From a bacterium (lineage in GTDB: Bacteria; Patescibacteriota; Patescibacteriia; Patescibacteriales; GWC2-42-12), in contig JAUSGE010000021.1 in NCBI GenBank assembly GCA_030649205.1, forward strand, positions 1-39,078: DNA of 39,078 bases, read 5' to 3'. Shown piece by piece: positions 26,701 to 32,078 of this stretch. Position numbers and translations under genes: made by a program. Position 1 is the first letter of the stretch, and every line of letters starts with the position of its first letter. The notes beneath the pieces are model-generated. The model had not been told where the DNA came from. It saw nothing but the letters and a program-made list of their open reading frames with translations, and did not search any database.

Positions 26701-27593
26701 CGCTTGACCGTGATATTCCGGCTTATCGGCTGACGTATGTACCAAAGCCAACTACGCCGGAAATTATGATCAAGACTAACAAGATTAAAGCGGCGATTCT
26801 GCGGGAAGAAGGCAGTAATGGCGATCGGGAAATGGCCGAGATGGCGTTCATGGGCGGAATGGAACCGGTTGACGTGCATATGACGGATTTAGTTAATGGC
26901 ATTGCTACCTTGGATCCATTTCAAGTGCTTTTGCCGGTCGGCGGTTTTGCTAATCGCGACGCTGGCAGACACGGCAAAGGCTGGGCCGCGACCATCCGGT
27001 TTAATGAACTGGCGGCCGCGACAACGAACAGGTTTAAGAGCAGAAAGAACACCTGCTCTTACAACCCGTGTAATGCCATGCAGGCCTTTCTGTATTTGGG
27101 CTGGGCGCCGTTTCCGGATGAACCGGAAAAAAATTGGCCCAGAATGGAAAAAAATATCTCCGGCGAATTTGAGCATAACTGGATTAACGTAGTTTTTCCC
27201 AAATCAAAGTCCGTCGCTTTTCAGGGAATGGAAGGGGCTTTTTTGGGAATCTGGTCGGCTCATGGCGGCGGACGAATTTATTCCAATGATCCGAATTTTT
27301 ACCAAAGGGTAATTGACGAAAAACTGGTTGTGATGTTTTACGCTGACGATTTAGGAAATCCGACTGAACTTTATCCATGGGATCCTAACGGTTCGCCGCG
27401 AGGAATTGCGGGAATTTGTTCCCGAGATGGGCGGCATACTTATACTATGCCCCACGTGGAAAGAGTTATGCGCGCTCAAACCGGAGCTTGGCTGCCGGAA
27501 GAAATGCAAGAAAATTTGACTGTGTCATATTATCTTCAAGTCTTCCAGAATTTGCGGGAGTTCGCGGAACAGCACCAAAATAATGATGAATAA
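23742..27593 (+). CDS. purL: Phosphoribosylformylglycinamidine synthase, single-chain form
   Basis: Converts FGAR to FGAM with ATP and glutamine. 1,283 residues from ATG 23742 (SD AAGGAGG 5 bases upstream; the open frame back to 23661 is inside purN). The large single-chain PurL layout is complete: N-terminal PurS-like part, FGAM synthase core with SSHSRHWEF (equivalent of NSEHCRH), IHDQGAGGLG and the second core half with LHDRSDGGL, and a C-terminal class I glutaminase from about residue 1020. There the nucleophile Cys1110 lies in NPCNAMQ (usual GVCNGCQ), His1174 in AHGGGR (usual HGEGR), so the triad glutamate is Gly1176. TMPHVERV is kept. Glutamine use may be weakened (see findings). Confidence 0.92.
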   Translation: MSKILHFCRPEAPDRETHFMIKLNRQLSDAQLNRLKWFLADDEISEKPFLYDGNGNQVVEIGPPPEYATANSTNLTQIFHNMGIPQVVRAEEFKRLLMPEDQVRQYVRDTKKYWTESWYKRPLKYFSRGPKPDPVVYLPLSEKDVQPLIAFNNKHQLGFDDWMLNWTYEMYKEEGVDPSDVSLFHLAQLLSSHSRHWEFSGKYFIDGVAMPYSPFELIKMPLKKNLGNSRIGFYDNSSAIDGYTVEYLMPERPGEYSSFVIVEVKINPTGTAESHNAPTGEEAFNGAGTGDIGMERDSQGTGRGGSVFFHSGGYCWPHLFLRDYPLSWEERPKKLRNAHPKDMVIESFRGYIISANENGYPCLGGFTRSLEMVMPDGRREACFKPVLYTKGNGGIFEENIKRIPPEIGDEQLRIGGPIYPTGVGGGHFSSQGGGALKKAIAQKAVQRVDPEMAQKNIRVTTALAEMRSKNPVKGIHDQGAGGLGACSAEAADPEGIEADLDQVSRGVENIPEWVAFSAEFQESNLLTVSSDLVEKVKQICERERCPMDRFAKYTGTGRMVVKSSKTGQILVDHNLKKVLGKLPQREYHYTTREEKLLPLDLPSMTIAEATKLIFSNVAVGSKGFLTNMMDRSVKGRTISQQCQGPMQIPIGDAAIFALSHNSNCGMTSALGEQPLKMMIDSAAGARMSYAEMLTNMAGVGLSGWADVKCSVNWMWAINFLGEGAALYRAVEAISVLSNELGTYCENQGMAQPDGGKDSLFLLKKLKNEIIKSFRHGIIGGYCTVPDLSLFVTPDIKRPGQSKLMYINPSPGRYRLGGSALAYCNKQLGNESPDIDDPYLFYRSLESIQRLVKNKLILSLHDRSDGGLITTASEMIMARNCGFDITLPDRDGDCEDPLQMLMAEEAGWICEYLPSEENKIRAWLDHKKVTYHVLGRTTAEKYARIQHQGKAVFEEKTPTLRGWWEATSHQMERQFRNPECADQRYERSLDRDIPAYRLTYVPKPTTPEIMIKTNKIKAAILREEGSNGDREMAEMAFMGGMEPVDVHMTDLVNGIATLDPFQVLLPVGGFANRDAGRHGKGWAATIRFNELAAATTNRFKSRKNTCSYNPCNAMQAFLYLGWAPFPDEPEKNWPRMEKNISGEFEHNWINVVFPKSKSVAFQGMEGAFLGIWSAHGGGRIYSNDPNFYQRVIDEKLVVMFYADDLGNPTELYPWDPNGSPRGIAGICSRDGRHTYTMPHVERVMRAQTGAWLPEEMQENLTVSYYLQVFQNLREFAEQHQNNDE

Positions 27594-27604
27594 CACTTAA
27601 CCCT

Positions 27605-27626
27605 CCGGCGGCGCTTCAGCCGCCGG
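27605..27626 (+). other. Intercistronic GC hairpin between purL and purM
   Basis: CCGGCGGC-GCTTCA-GCCGCCGG, perfect 8-bp stem, no U-tract, 10 bases before the purM SD. Confidence 0.7.
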
Positions 27627-27649
27627 GGAAATGAAGAGGAGGAAACTCA

Positions 27650-28774
27650 ATGGTAGAAAAAAGCGAATATGCCGAAGTAGTTGATTATTCTGAGGCGGAA
27701 ATTTTAAGGCGGGCGATGCAGGAAATGGGAAAACGCACGCTTACTTTTCCCAATAAACGCGGAGTGTACATTGACCAAGATACGGTCGGGGCGCATGGGG
27801 CGCTTTATGAATATCGCGGTTCACTTGCCCATACTTGGTGCGCAACCATGGAAGGTTTAGGAACTAAAAATTGGCTCGCCGAGTGGATGCGTAAATATGC
27901 CGGTACCGGAAGAAGCTATTACAAGGGAATCGGAATAGATACAATGCTGGCGGCCGGTAATGATCTAATTGCGCAAGGACCTATGCCGGTTGTCTATCTG
28001 GATGAAGTCGCGGCCCACAGTTATAACTGGGGAATGGATGAATTACGGCGCGGGGATTTAGTGGAAAGTTTTTATAGGGGCTGTGAAATGTGCGGCGCGG
28101 CTTTACCGGCAGGAGAATCTTCGTCTCTTAAATATTTGGTAAATGCCGAGGCTCCGGTTGAGAGCGCCCCGACTTTAAGCGGTGTTATGATTGGCATAAT
28201 AGCGCCCAGGGAGCGGAAAATTACGGGGAGAAAACTTCAGTTGGGCGATCATATCATTGCGGTAAAATCCTCCGGTATTCACATGAACGGACTTTCCCTA
28301 GTCATTAAGCGCGGCTTGGAATTGCCGGATAAATTTCTTACCAGACTTCCAAACGGGAATACGCTTGGTGATGAAGCGCTTATTCCGGCAACTTGTTATG
28401 TCAACCTGGTTGAAGCCCTGCAGGAGAATGAGGTTGACATACATGCTCTTTTGCCAGGTACGGGTAGCGGTGTAGCAAAAGTCGCTTTTGACAAAAGGCC
28501 GCATACTTACCGCATCCATAGTTGGTTTAAGCAAATCCCGCCTCTATTCTTGTTTATGAAAGAATTGGGAGTGACCTTGGAGGACTGTCTGACGACTTTT
28601 AACTGGGGGGCGGGTTACTATGTCTACGTGCCACCCGAAGAAGCCGAGCGTACCATTGCAATCGGTAAAAAAGCTGGCTATGAGATGATGGATGTTGGCA
28701 TAGTAGAGGAAGGCGATCGGGAAGTGATCTTTGGACCGGCGAATAATCTGGTCCTGCCTCCCCCGGGAAAATAG
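27650..28774 (+). CDS. purM: Phosphoribosylformylglycinamidine cyclo-ligase (AIR synthetase), divergent
   Basis: Closes FGAM to AIR, the step after PurL. 374 residues with the PurM/ThiL fold: ATP and metal region TMEGLGTKNWL, GIDTMLAAGNDLIAQGPMPVVYLDE (equivalent of the MCVNDL...FLDY segment), GRKLQLGDHIIAVKSSGIHMNG (equivalent of GD..IGLASSGLHSNG), and FNWGAGYYVYVPPEEAE (equivalent of FNMGxGM). The N-terminus and the region around LLPGTGSGVAK differ clearly from standard PurM (GGGL..N.PR). SD AGGAGG. Last gene of the cluster, ended by a strong terminator. Position after purL makes AIR synthetase the best call. Confidence 0.82.
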   Translation: MVEKSEYAEVVDYSEAEILRRAMQEMGKRTLTFPNKRGVYIDQDTVGAHGALYEYRGSLAHTWCATMEGLGTKNWLAEWMRKYAGTGRSYYKGIGIDTMLAAGNDLIAQGPMPVVYLDEVAAHSYNWGMDELRRGDLVESFYRGCEMCGAALPAGESSSLKYLVNAEAPVESAPTLSGVMIGIIAPRERKITGRKLQLGDHIIAVKSSGIHMNGLSLVIKRGLELPDKFLTRLPNGNTLGDEALIPATCYVNLVEALQENEVDIHALLPGTGSGVAKVAFDKRPHTYRIHSWFKQIPPLFLFMKELGVTLEDCLTTFNWGAGYYVYVPPEEAERTIAIGKKAGYEMMDVGIVEEGDREVIFGPANNLVLPPPGK

Positions 28775-28815
28775 AACTTTAAACAAACAACCCCCTTATT
28801 TTAAGGGATTTAACA

Positions 28816-28851
28816 AAGGGCGACCAACAAATTGGCCGCCCTTTTCTTTTT
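28816..28851 (+). terminator. Terminator of the pur cluster
   Basis: AAGGGCG-a-CCAA-CAAA-TTGG-c-CGCCCTT stem followed by TTCTTTTT. Confidence 0.93.
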
Positions 28852-28883
28852 GGGCGGAAAATGGTAAAAAAATGGTAGTGAAT

Positions 28884-28915
28884 TAACCCCCTTAATCCCC
28901 CTTTGTAAGGGGGAC
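28884..28915. repeat. Short intergenic repeat (CCCCCTTAATCCCCC...GGGGG)
   Basis: ACCCCCTTAATCCCCC then TAAGGGGGAC; a related CCCTTATTTTAAGGG hairpin is at 28792-28806. The AGGGGG here stands 8-10 bases before the next ATG and may serve as its ribosome site. Confidence 0.6.
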
Positions 28916-28921
28916 AAATAC

Positions 28922-29656
28922 ATGGACCAAAAAACGAAAAAAAAATTGTTGGAATTAGTGAAGCGCAACTACGAAGAAATCGCGGCTGATTTTGACGCGA
29001 GCAGAAAAAAAGAATTATGGCCGGAGCTCTTAAAGCTGGCCGGTATGGTGAAAGACGGCGACCGGGTGCTGGACGCGGGCTGCGGGAACGGCAGACTGGC
29101 TGGAGCTCTGGCTGATAAAAAAATAAATTATTTGGGAGTGGATAGCAGTCAGAAGCTGATAAAGTTTGCGAGAGAAAATTATGTTCGTGAGATTGCTTCG
29201 TCGCCGATTACGGCTCCTCGCAATGACAAAAGATTTTTAGTCGCTGATATTTTGAAATTAAACAAACTGCCGGAAAAAGATTTTGATTATATTTTTTGCG
29301 CGGCGGTTTTGCATCATCTGCCGGGTGAAGATTTAAGGCTTAAGGCGCTGGAGCAGATGAAAAATAAATTAAAACCTGATGGAAAAATTATTATTACGGT
29401 TTGGAATTTATGGAGCCAGCGAAAATTTAGAAAATTGATTTTTAAATACGGGTTTTTGAAGTTAGTTGGAAAAAACAAAATGGACTTTGGCGATATTTTG
29501 TTTGACTGGAAAAACAGTAATGGCGGGCAAGCTAGCCGACGTTATTATCACGCTTTTGCTAATGGGGAATTGAAAAAATTGGCCGCTCAAGCCGGTTTAA
29601 AAATAAATAAATTATATAAAGACGAGTATAATTATTATGTCATTGCGAGCTTCTGA
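28922..29656 (+). CDS. Trm9/ABH8-like tRNA wobble-uridine methyltransferase (class I SAM)
   Basis: 244 residues. The SAM site is RVLDAGCGNGRL (about 49-60), then GVDSSQKLI and FCAAVLHHLPGEDLRLKAL. The match to eukaryotic Trm9 extends beyond the common fold: N-terminal VKRNYEEIAADFDASRKKELWPE and C-terminal RRYYHAFANGELKKLAAQAG plus NYYVIA resemble the Trm9 ends. Trm9 methylates the carboxymethyl group made by Elp3, giving mcm5U. A dispersed repeat is translated in frame at about residues 89-102 (EIASSPITAPRND), and another supplies the last residues and stop. tRNA-Arg(UCG) lies downstream. Function on tRNA is inferred; a generic SAM methyltransferase is the alternative. Confidence 0.75.
   Translation: MDQKTKKKLLELVKRNYEEIAADFDASRKKELWPELLKLAGMVKDGDRVLDAGCGNGRLAGALADKKINYLGVDSSQKLIKFARENYVREIASSPITAPRNDKRFLVADILKLNKLPEKDFDYIFCAAVLHHLPGEDLRLKALEQMKNKLKPDGKIIITVWNLWSQRKFRKLIFKYGFLKLVGKNKMDFGDILFDWKNSNGGQASRRYYHAFANGELKKLAAQAGLKINKLYKDEYNYYVIASF
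29187..29227. repeat. Dispersed repeat inside the methyltransferase gene
   Basis: GTGAGATTGCTTCGTCGCCG...CTCCTCGCAATGAC, nearly the same as 29710-29747 downstream of the gene and as copies in the ligase gene. Confidence 0.85.
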
Positions 29657-29747
29657 AAGAAGCGAAGCAATCTCACGAAGAATAATCTTTAGGCAAAACT
29701 TACCATTTGTGAGATTGCTTCGTCGCGATTACGCTCCTCGCAATGAC
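29639..29747. repeat. MITE-like dispersed repeat with GTCATTGCGAG terminal repeats
   Basis: GTCATTGCGAG at 29639-29649 and CTCGCAATGAC at 29737-29747; inner arms AAGCAATCTCAC and GTGAGATTGCTT pair. The left end codes the final VIAS-F and the TGA stop of the methyltransferase gene. Confidence 0.88.
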
Positions 29748-29792
29748 AGTCTGATCTTGATTTATTAGGATTGTTGTGTTATTTTATAATAG

Positions 29793-29816
29793 AACTCCGC
29801 GGACAGGAGTTTTTTA
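29793..29816 (+). terminator. Short hairpin with T-tract before tRNA-Arg
   Basis: AACTCC-GCGGACA-GGAGTT then TTTTT. TATAAT (29785-29790) sits just before it, so a tRNA promoter and this hairpin overlap; its role is unclear. Confidence 0.45.
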
Positions 29817-29829
29817 TATCATAGTTCCC

Positions 29830-29901
29830 GCCCCTGTGGTGAAATGGATATCACGCTTGGCTTCGGACCAAGCGTTCCGGGTTCAAATCCTGGCGGGGGC
29901 A
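29830..29901 (+). tRNA. tRNA-Arg (anticodon UCG)
   Basis: 72 bases. Acceptor GCCCCTG / CGGGGGC, D-arm GTGA...TCAC, anticodon stem CTTGG / CCAAG with loop CTTCGGA, T-arm CCGGG-TTCAAAT-CCTGG, discriminator A. No encoded CCA. Confidence 0.95.
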
Positions 29902-29942
29902 CAAGGAAATTTTTGATTTACGATTATTGATTGGCGATTTAA

Positions 29943-30010
29943 TAACGCCGGCTAAAGCCGGGCAGAAATAAATAAATTTAAAATCTAAAATCCAAAATCA
30001 CAAATCGGAA
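29943..30010. repeat. Single copy of the 33-base repeat family followed by AT-rich short repeats
   Basis: TAACGCCGGCTAAAGCCGGG then CAGAAATA (29943-29970), a perfect CCGGCT-AA-AGCCGG palindrome; then AAATC(T/C)AAAATCC-type units like those in elp3. Lies between tRNA-Arg and tRNA-Met. Confidence 0.75.
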
Positions 30011-30018
30011 ATATTTTT

Positions 30019-30095
30019 GGTGGCGTAGCTCAGCTGGTTAGAGCGTAGCACTCATAACGCTAAGGTCGGTGGTTCAAGCCCACCCGCCACCACCA
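30019..30095 (+). tRNA. tRNA with CAU anticodon (Met, elongator type likely; Ile2 possible)
   Basis: Acceptor GGTGGCG / CGCCACC, D-arm GCTC...GAGC, loop CTCATAA, T-arm GGTGG-TTCAAGC-CCACC, encoded CCA at 30093-30095. It lacks the three G-C pairs of initiator tRNA. One A-C mismatch (31-39) in the anticodon stem. Lysidine-modified tRNA-Ile also carries CAU in DNA and cannot be excluded. Confidence 0.9.
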
Positions 30096-30099
30096 TCAA

Positions 30100-30175
30100 G
30101 CGCTGTTAGCTCAGCTGGTAGAGCAGATCCCTCTTAAGGATAAGGTCACAGGTTCGAATCCTGTACAGCGCACCA
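30100..30175 (+). tRNA. tRNA-Lys (anticodon CUU)
   Basis: Acceptor GCGCTGT / ACAGCGC, loop CTCTTAA, T-arm ACAGG-TTCGAAT-CCTGT, CCA encoded at 30173-30175. Only 4 bases after the previous tRNA, so one transcript. G-A mismatch at the top of the anticodon stem. Confidence 0.95.
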
Positions 30176-30203
30176 ATAACAGAACTCATCCTAAAGGCCA
30201 CCT

Positions 30204-30683
30204 ATGAAAAAAGTCTCAACAATATTTCTGCGGATAGTGATTGTGCTTATCGGCGTCGTGGCGCTGGCCATCATGATCCGGTTTCCCTTGACCGAGGGCC
30301 GAGCCGCGAACTTAGACCTGTTCAGTATTTACGCCGATCCGTTTATCATCTATGGGTACTTAGCCTCTATCCCATTTTTTGTTGCCCTGTATCAAGCGTT
30401 TAAATTGCTCGGCTACATCGGGCAAAATAAAGTATTCTCGCTAAACTCCGTAAAGGCTTTACGGACGATAAAATATTGCGCGATCGTTCTCGGTATCTTA
30501 ATTGTGATGGCAGGACTATACCTTAGGATATTTCATGCCGAAGGTGACGATCCGGCGGGCTTTGTTGCTGTGGGCATTGTGACTACTTTTATTTCTATCG
30601 TCATCGCCACCGCGGCCGCTGTGTTTGAAAAACTTTTGCGAAGCGCGGTCGACCTAAAAGCGGAAAACGATTTAACCGTTTAA
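30204..30683 (+). CDS. DUF2975-family membrane protein
   Basis: 159 residues with four hydrophobic segments (about 7-27, 45-66, 90-108, 122-143), a short acidic loop (HAEGDDPAG) and a polar tail. Length, LFSIYADPFIIYGYLASIPFF and the order of helices fit DUF2975. Members of this family are normally followed by a small YozG-type Cro/CI regulator, and a damaged version of that regulator lies 9 bases downstream. A weak AAAGG precedes the ATG. Function unknown. Confidence 0.75.
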   Translation: MKKVSTIFLRIVIVLIGVVALAIMIRFPLTEGRAANLDLFSIYADPFIIYGYLASIPFFVALYQAFKLLGYIGQNKVFSLNSVKALRTIKYCAIVLGILIVMAGLYLRIFHAEGDDPAGFVAVGIVTTFISIVIATAAAVFEKLLRSAVDLKAENDLTV

Positions 30684-30692
30684 AATAAATCT

Positions 30693-30806
30693 ATGGCAAT
30701 TATCATCAACCTGGACGTGATGCTGGCAAAAAGAAAAATGAGCGTCACCGAGCTCACGGAAAAGGTCGGCATAACCGATATCATGCAATATGACCAGGGG
30801 CATTAA
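30693..30806 (+). pseudogene. Remnant of a YozG-type HTH regulator with an internal deletion
   Basis: 37 codons. The first 29 (MAIIINLDVMLAKRKMSVTE and then LTEKVGIT) match the start of the small XRE regulators paired with DUF2975. The protein then jumps to IMQYDQGH and stop, which looks like the family's C-terminal end (…GDI.EY). The recognition helix and second half of the HTH, roughly 30 residues, are missing. An in-frame deletion is inferred; it is unlikely to bind DNA. Confidence 0.65.
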
Positions 30807-30848
30807 AATAGTTTTATCCAGATTAAGCTTGTCGGCCAATAAATCAAC

Positions 30849-30947
30849 TTACTTCATCATCCAATCAATTTGGCCCAAATCATAAACTCGCCCCTTTTCA
30901 TAATAGGGACGAACTAATTCTAATATTTTTTCGTAAATTTTTTCCAT
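30849..30947 (-). CDS. Short ORF directly after tRNA-Ser, probably a truncated gene
   Basis: 32 codons starting one base after the tRNA discriminator: MEKIYEKILELVRPYYEKGR then VYDLGQIDWMMK and stop. The amphipathic, charged sequence reads like the N-terminus of a longer cytoplasmic protein that has been cut off; the family is not recognised with certainty. No SD. Confidence 0.35.
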   Translation of the reverse strand: MEKIYEKILELVRPYYEKGRVYDLGQIDWMMK

Positions 30948-30948
30948 G

Positions 30949-31036
30949 CGGAGAGGGGGAGATTCGAACTCCCGTGGAGCTTGCGCCCCAACCGCATTTC
31001 GAGTGCGGCCCGTTACGACCACTTCGGTACCTCTCC
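30949..31036 (-). tRNA. tRNA-Ser (anticodon CGA)
   Basis: 88 bases, type II. Acceptor GGAGAGG / CCTCTCC, discriminator G, anticodon arm CCGCA-CTCGAAA-TGCGG, long variable arm TTGGGGCGCAAGCTCCAC, T-arm GGGAG-TTCGAAT-CTCCC. No encoded CCA. Its first 24 bases are also the last eight codons, including the TAA stop, of the homing endonuclease gene. Confidence 0.95.
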
Positions 31037-32017
31037 AATAAATTTGATATAGCGATTATAATGTTTTGGGTTATTTGTTCCAATTTCCTTAAAATATCTT
31101 ACTATCTCTTGCTGGCGCCTTAGAAAAACCGATTTTTGCGTTTTTCGATTGGTCGGCGAGAAACCCAAGCTTCTTAAAAAATCAATTATATCTAAAATCA
31201 AATTATCAGCATAACTGGTTATCGTCAACCCTAAGTGTTTATATGTTTTTTTGTTTATCCTATGAGTATCTAAATACACACAGCCGTCCGTATCAAATAA
31301 ACCGCGGATAAAAGCCTTCCGGTACAGGCTATTATTTTTTATCCAATCAGGCGCGGTAAGCTTATTTTCTATCTTATTACCGATCGGCATGCCATTTTTA
31401 TTTAAAAATTTTACCAGATTTCTTGACGAAGCCACTACAATAACTACATTTTCTTGCTTTCTAATTTTAAAAGATGGCTTAATATTGAACAGCTCTTGAA
31501 TTAATTTCTTTGTGTGCAACGCGTGTTCTTTGTCTGTTTCGGAGCTAGTCGTTACGCTGGCTTGATAATTGGATAAATGGCCATCACCGAACATAATACC
31601 GAAAAATTCCGCCAACTTTTCCGATTTACTGGATTTTTTAATGGGCTTGATATTATTAAACAACGTACCATTTTTTTTATGAATGGCGATTGAAGTCAGC
31701 CCGCCCCTTCTTCTGCCCTCCGCGGTTCCTATATTCCCATACTTACTAAACCGGGCTAAACCACCTTTCCTGCTGGCTTCCTTTATGTGCCAGAAGTCGG
31801 GGATAATTTGAGGTAAAAAATCATTTACTTTAAAATCTAATATTTTTACAAATTTATTAAATTTCTCTAGCGGTATTGTCGTTGCGCCTCTTTGCCAATC
31901 ATTTAGAGTCCTGCGGTTAATTTTTGTTTTATCTGAAAACTTTTTTATACCGCCGTAACGTTCAATTACGGCAGTAAATAATTTTTTCCTTTCGTTTTTG
32001 GAGATTTTAACTCGCAT
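31013..32017 (-). CDS. LAGLIDADG homing endonuclease with N-terminal HTH, overlapping tRNA-Ser
   Basis: 334 residues. Residues about 20-70 look like a helix-turn-helix (YGGIKKFSDKTKINRRTLND, then WQRG). Residues 80-110 carry two basic RKGGLAR/RRGGLTS segments. Two LAGLIDADG helices follow: KLAEFFGIMFGDG (135-146) and YRKAFIRGLFDTDG (232-245), each ending in the acidic catalytic Asp, so this is a single-chain two-motif enzyme. The last residues GEVPKWS and stop are read from the first 24 bases of tRNA-Ser. A strong promoter ends 6 bases before the ATG, so the mRNA is probably leaderless. The ORF is intact, so activity is plausible. Its target is probably a tRNA-Ser gene, inferred from position. 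Confidence 0.9.
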   Translation of the reverse strand: MRVKISKNERKKLFTAVIERYGGIKKFSDKTKINRRTLNDWQRGATTIPLEKFNKFVKILDFKVNDFLPQIIPDFWHIKEASRKGGLARFSKYGNIGTAEGRRRGGLTSIAIHKKNGTLFNNIKPIKKSSKSEKLAEFFGIMFGDGHLSNYQASVTTSSETDKEHALHTKKLIQELFNIKPSFKIRKQENVVIVVASSRNLVKFLNKNGMPIGNKIENKLTAPDWIKNNSLYRKAFIRGLFDTDGCVYLDTHRINKKTYKHLGLTITSYADNLILDIIDFLRSLGFSPTNRKTQKSVFLRRQQEIVRYFKEIGTNNPKHYNRYIKFIGEVPKWS

Positions 32018-32023
32018 ATTGTA

Positions 32024-32052
32024 ATTATAATATACGAGTAGTTATTAGTCAA
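32024..32052 (-). promoter_or_regulatory. Near-consensus promoter for the homing endonuclease, leaderless
   Basis: TTGACT (32047-32052), 17-base spacer, TATAAT (32024-32029), then TACAAT and the ATG. Best sigma-70-type promoter in the window; it also reads toward tRNA-Ser. Confidence 0.88.
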
Positions 32053-32078
32053 CCGTTCTGCTATTCCGCCATACTTCA

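Noticed and set aside
26199-26879. 226-codon minus-strand ORF inside purL
   Set aside because: Shadow frame of a conserved PurL region; composition rich in His, Arg and Phe, typical of antisense translation.
30019-30092. Initiator tRNA-Met
   Set aside because: The anticodon stem lacks the three consecutive G-C pairs and the first acceptor pair is matched, so it is an elongator or Ile2 tRNA.
30898-31083. ORF on the minus strand across tRNA-Ser
   Set aside because: It is a frame running through the tRNA itself, with no independent support.
32031-32070. A displaced tRNA 5' half upstream of the endonuclease (minus-strand GGCGGAATAGCAGAACGGTT)
   Set aside because: It resembles a tRNA start, but the D-stem does not pair and no anticodon or T-arm follows. 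Its second half is explained by the endonuclease promoter.
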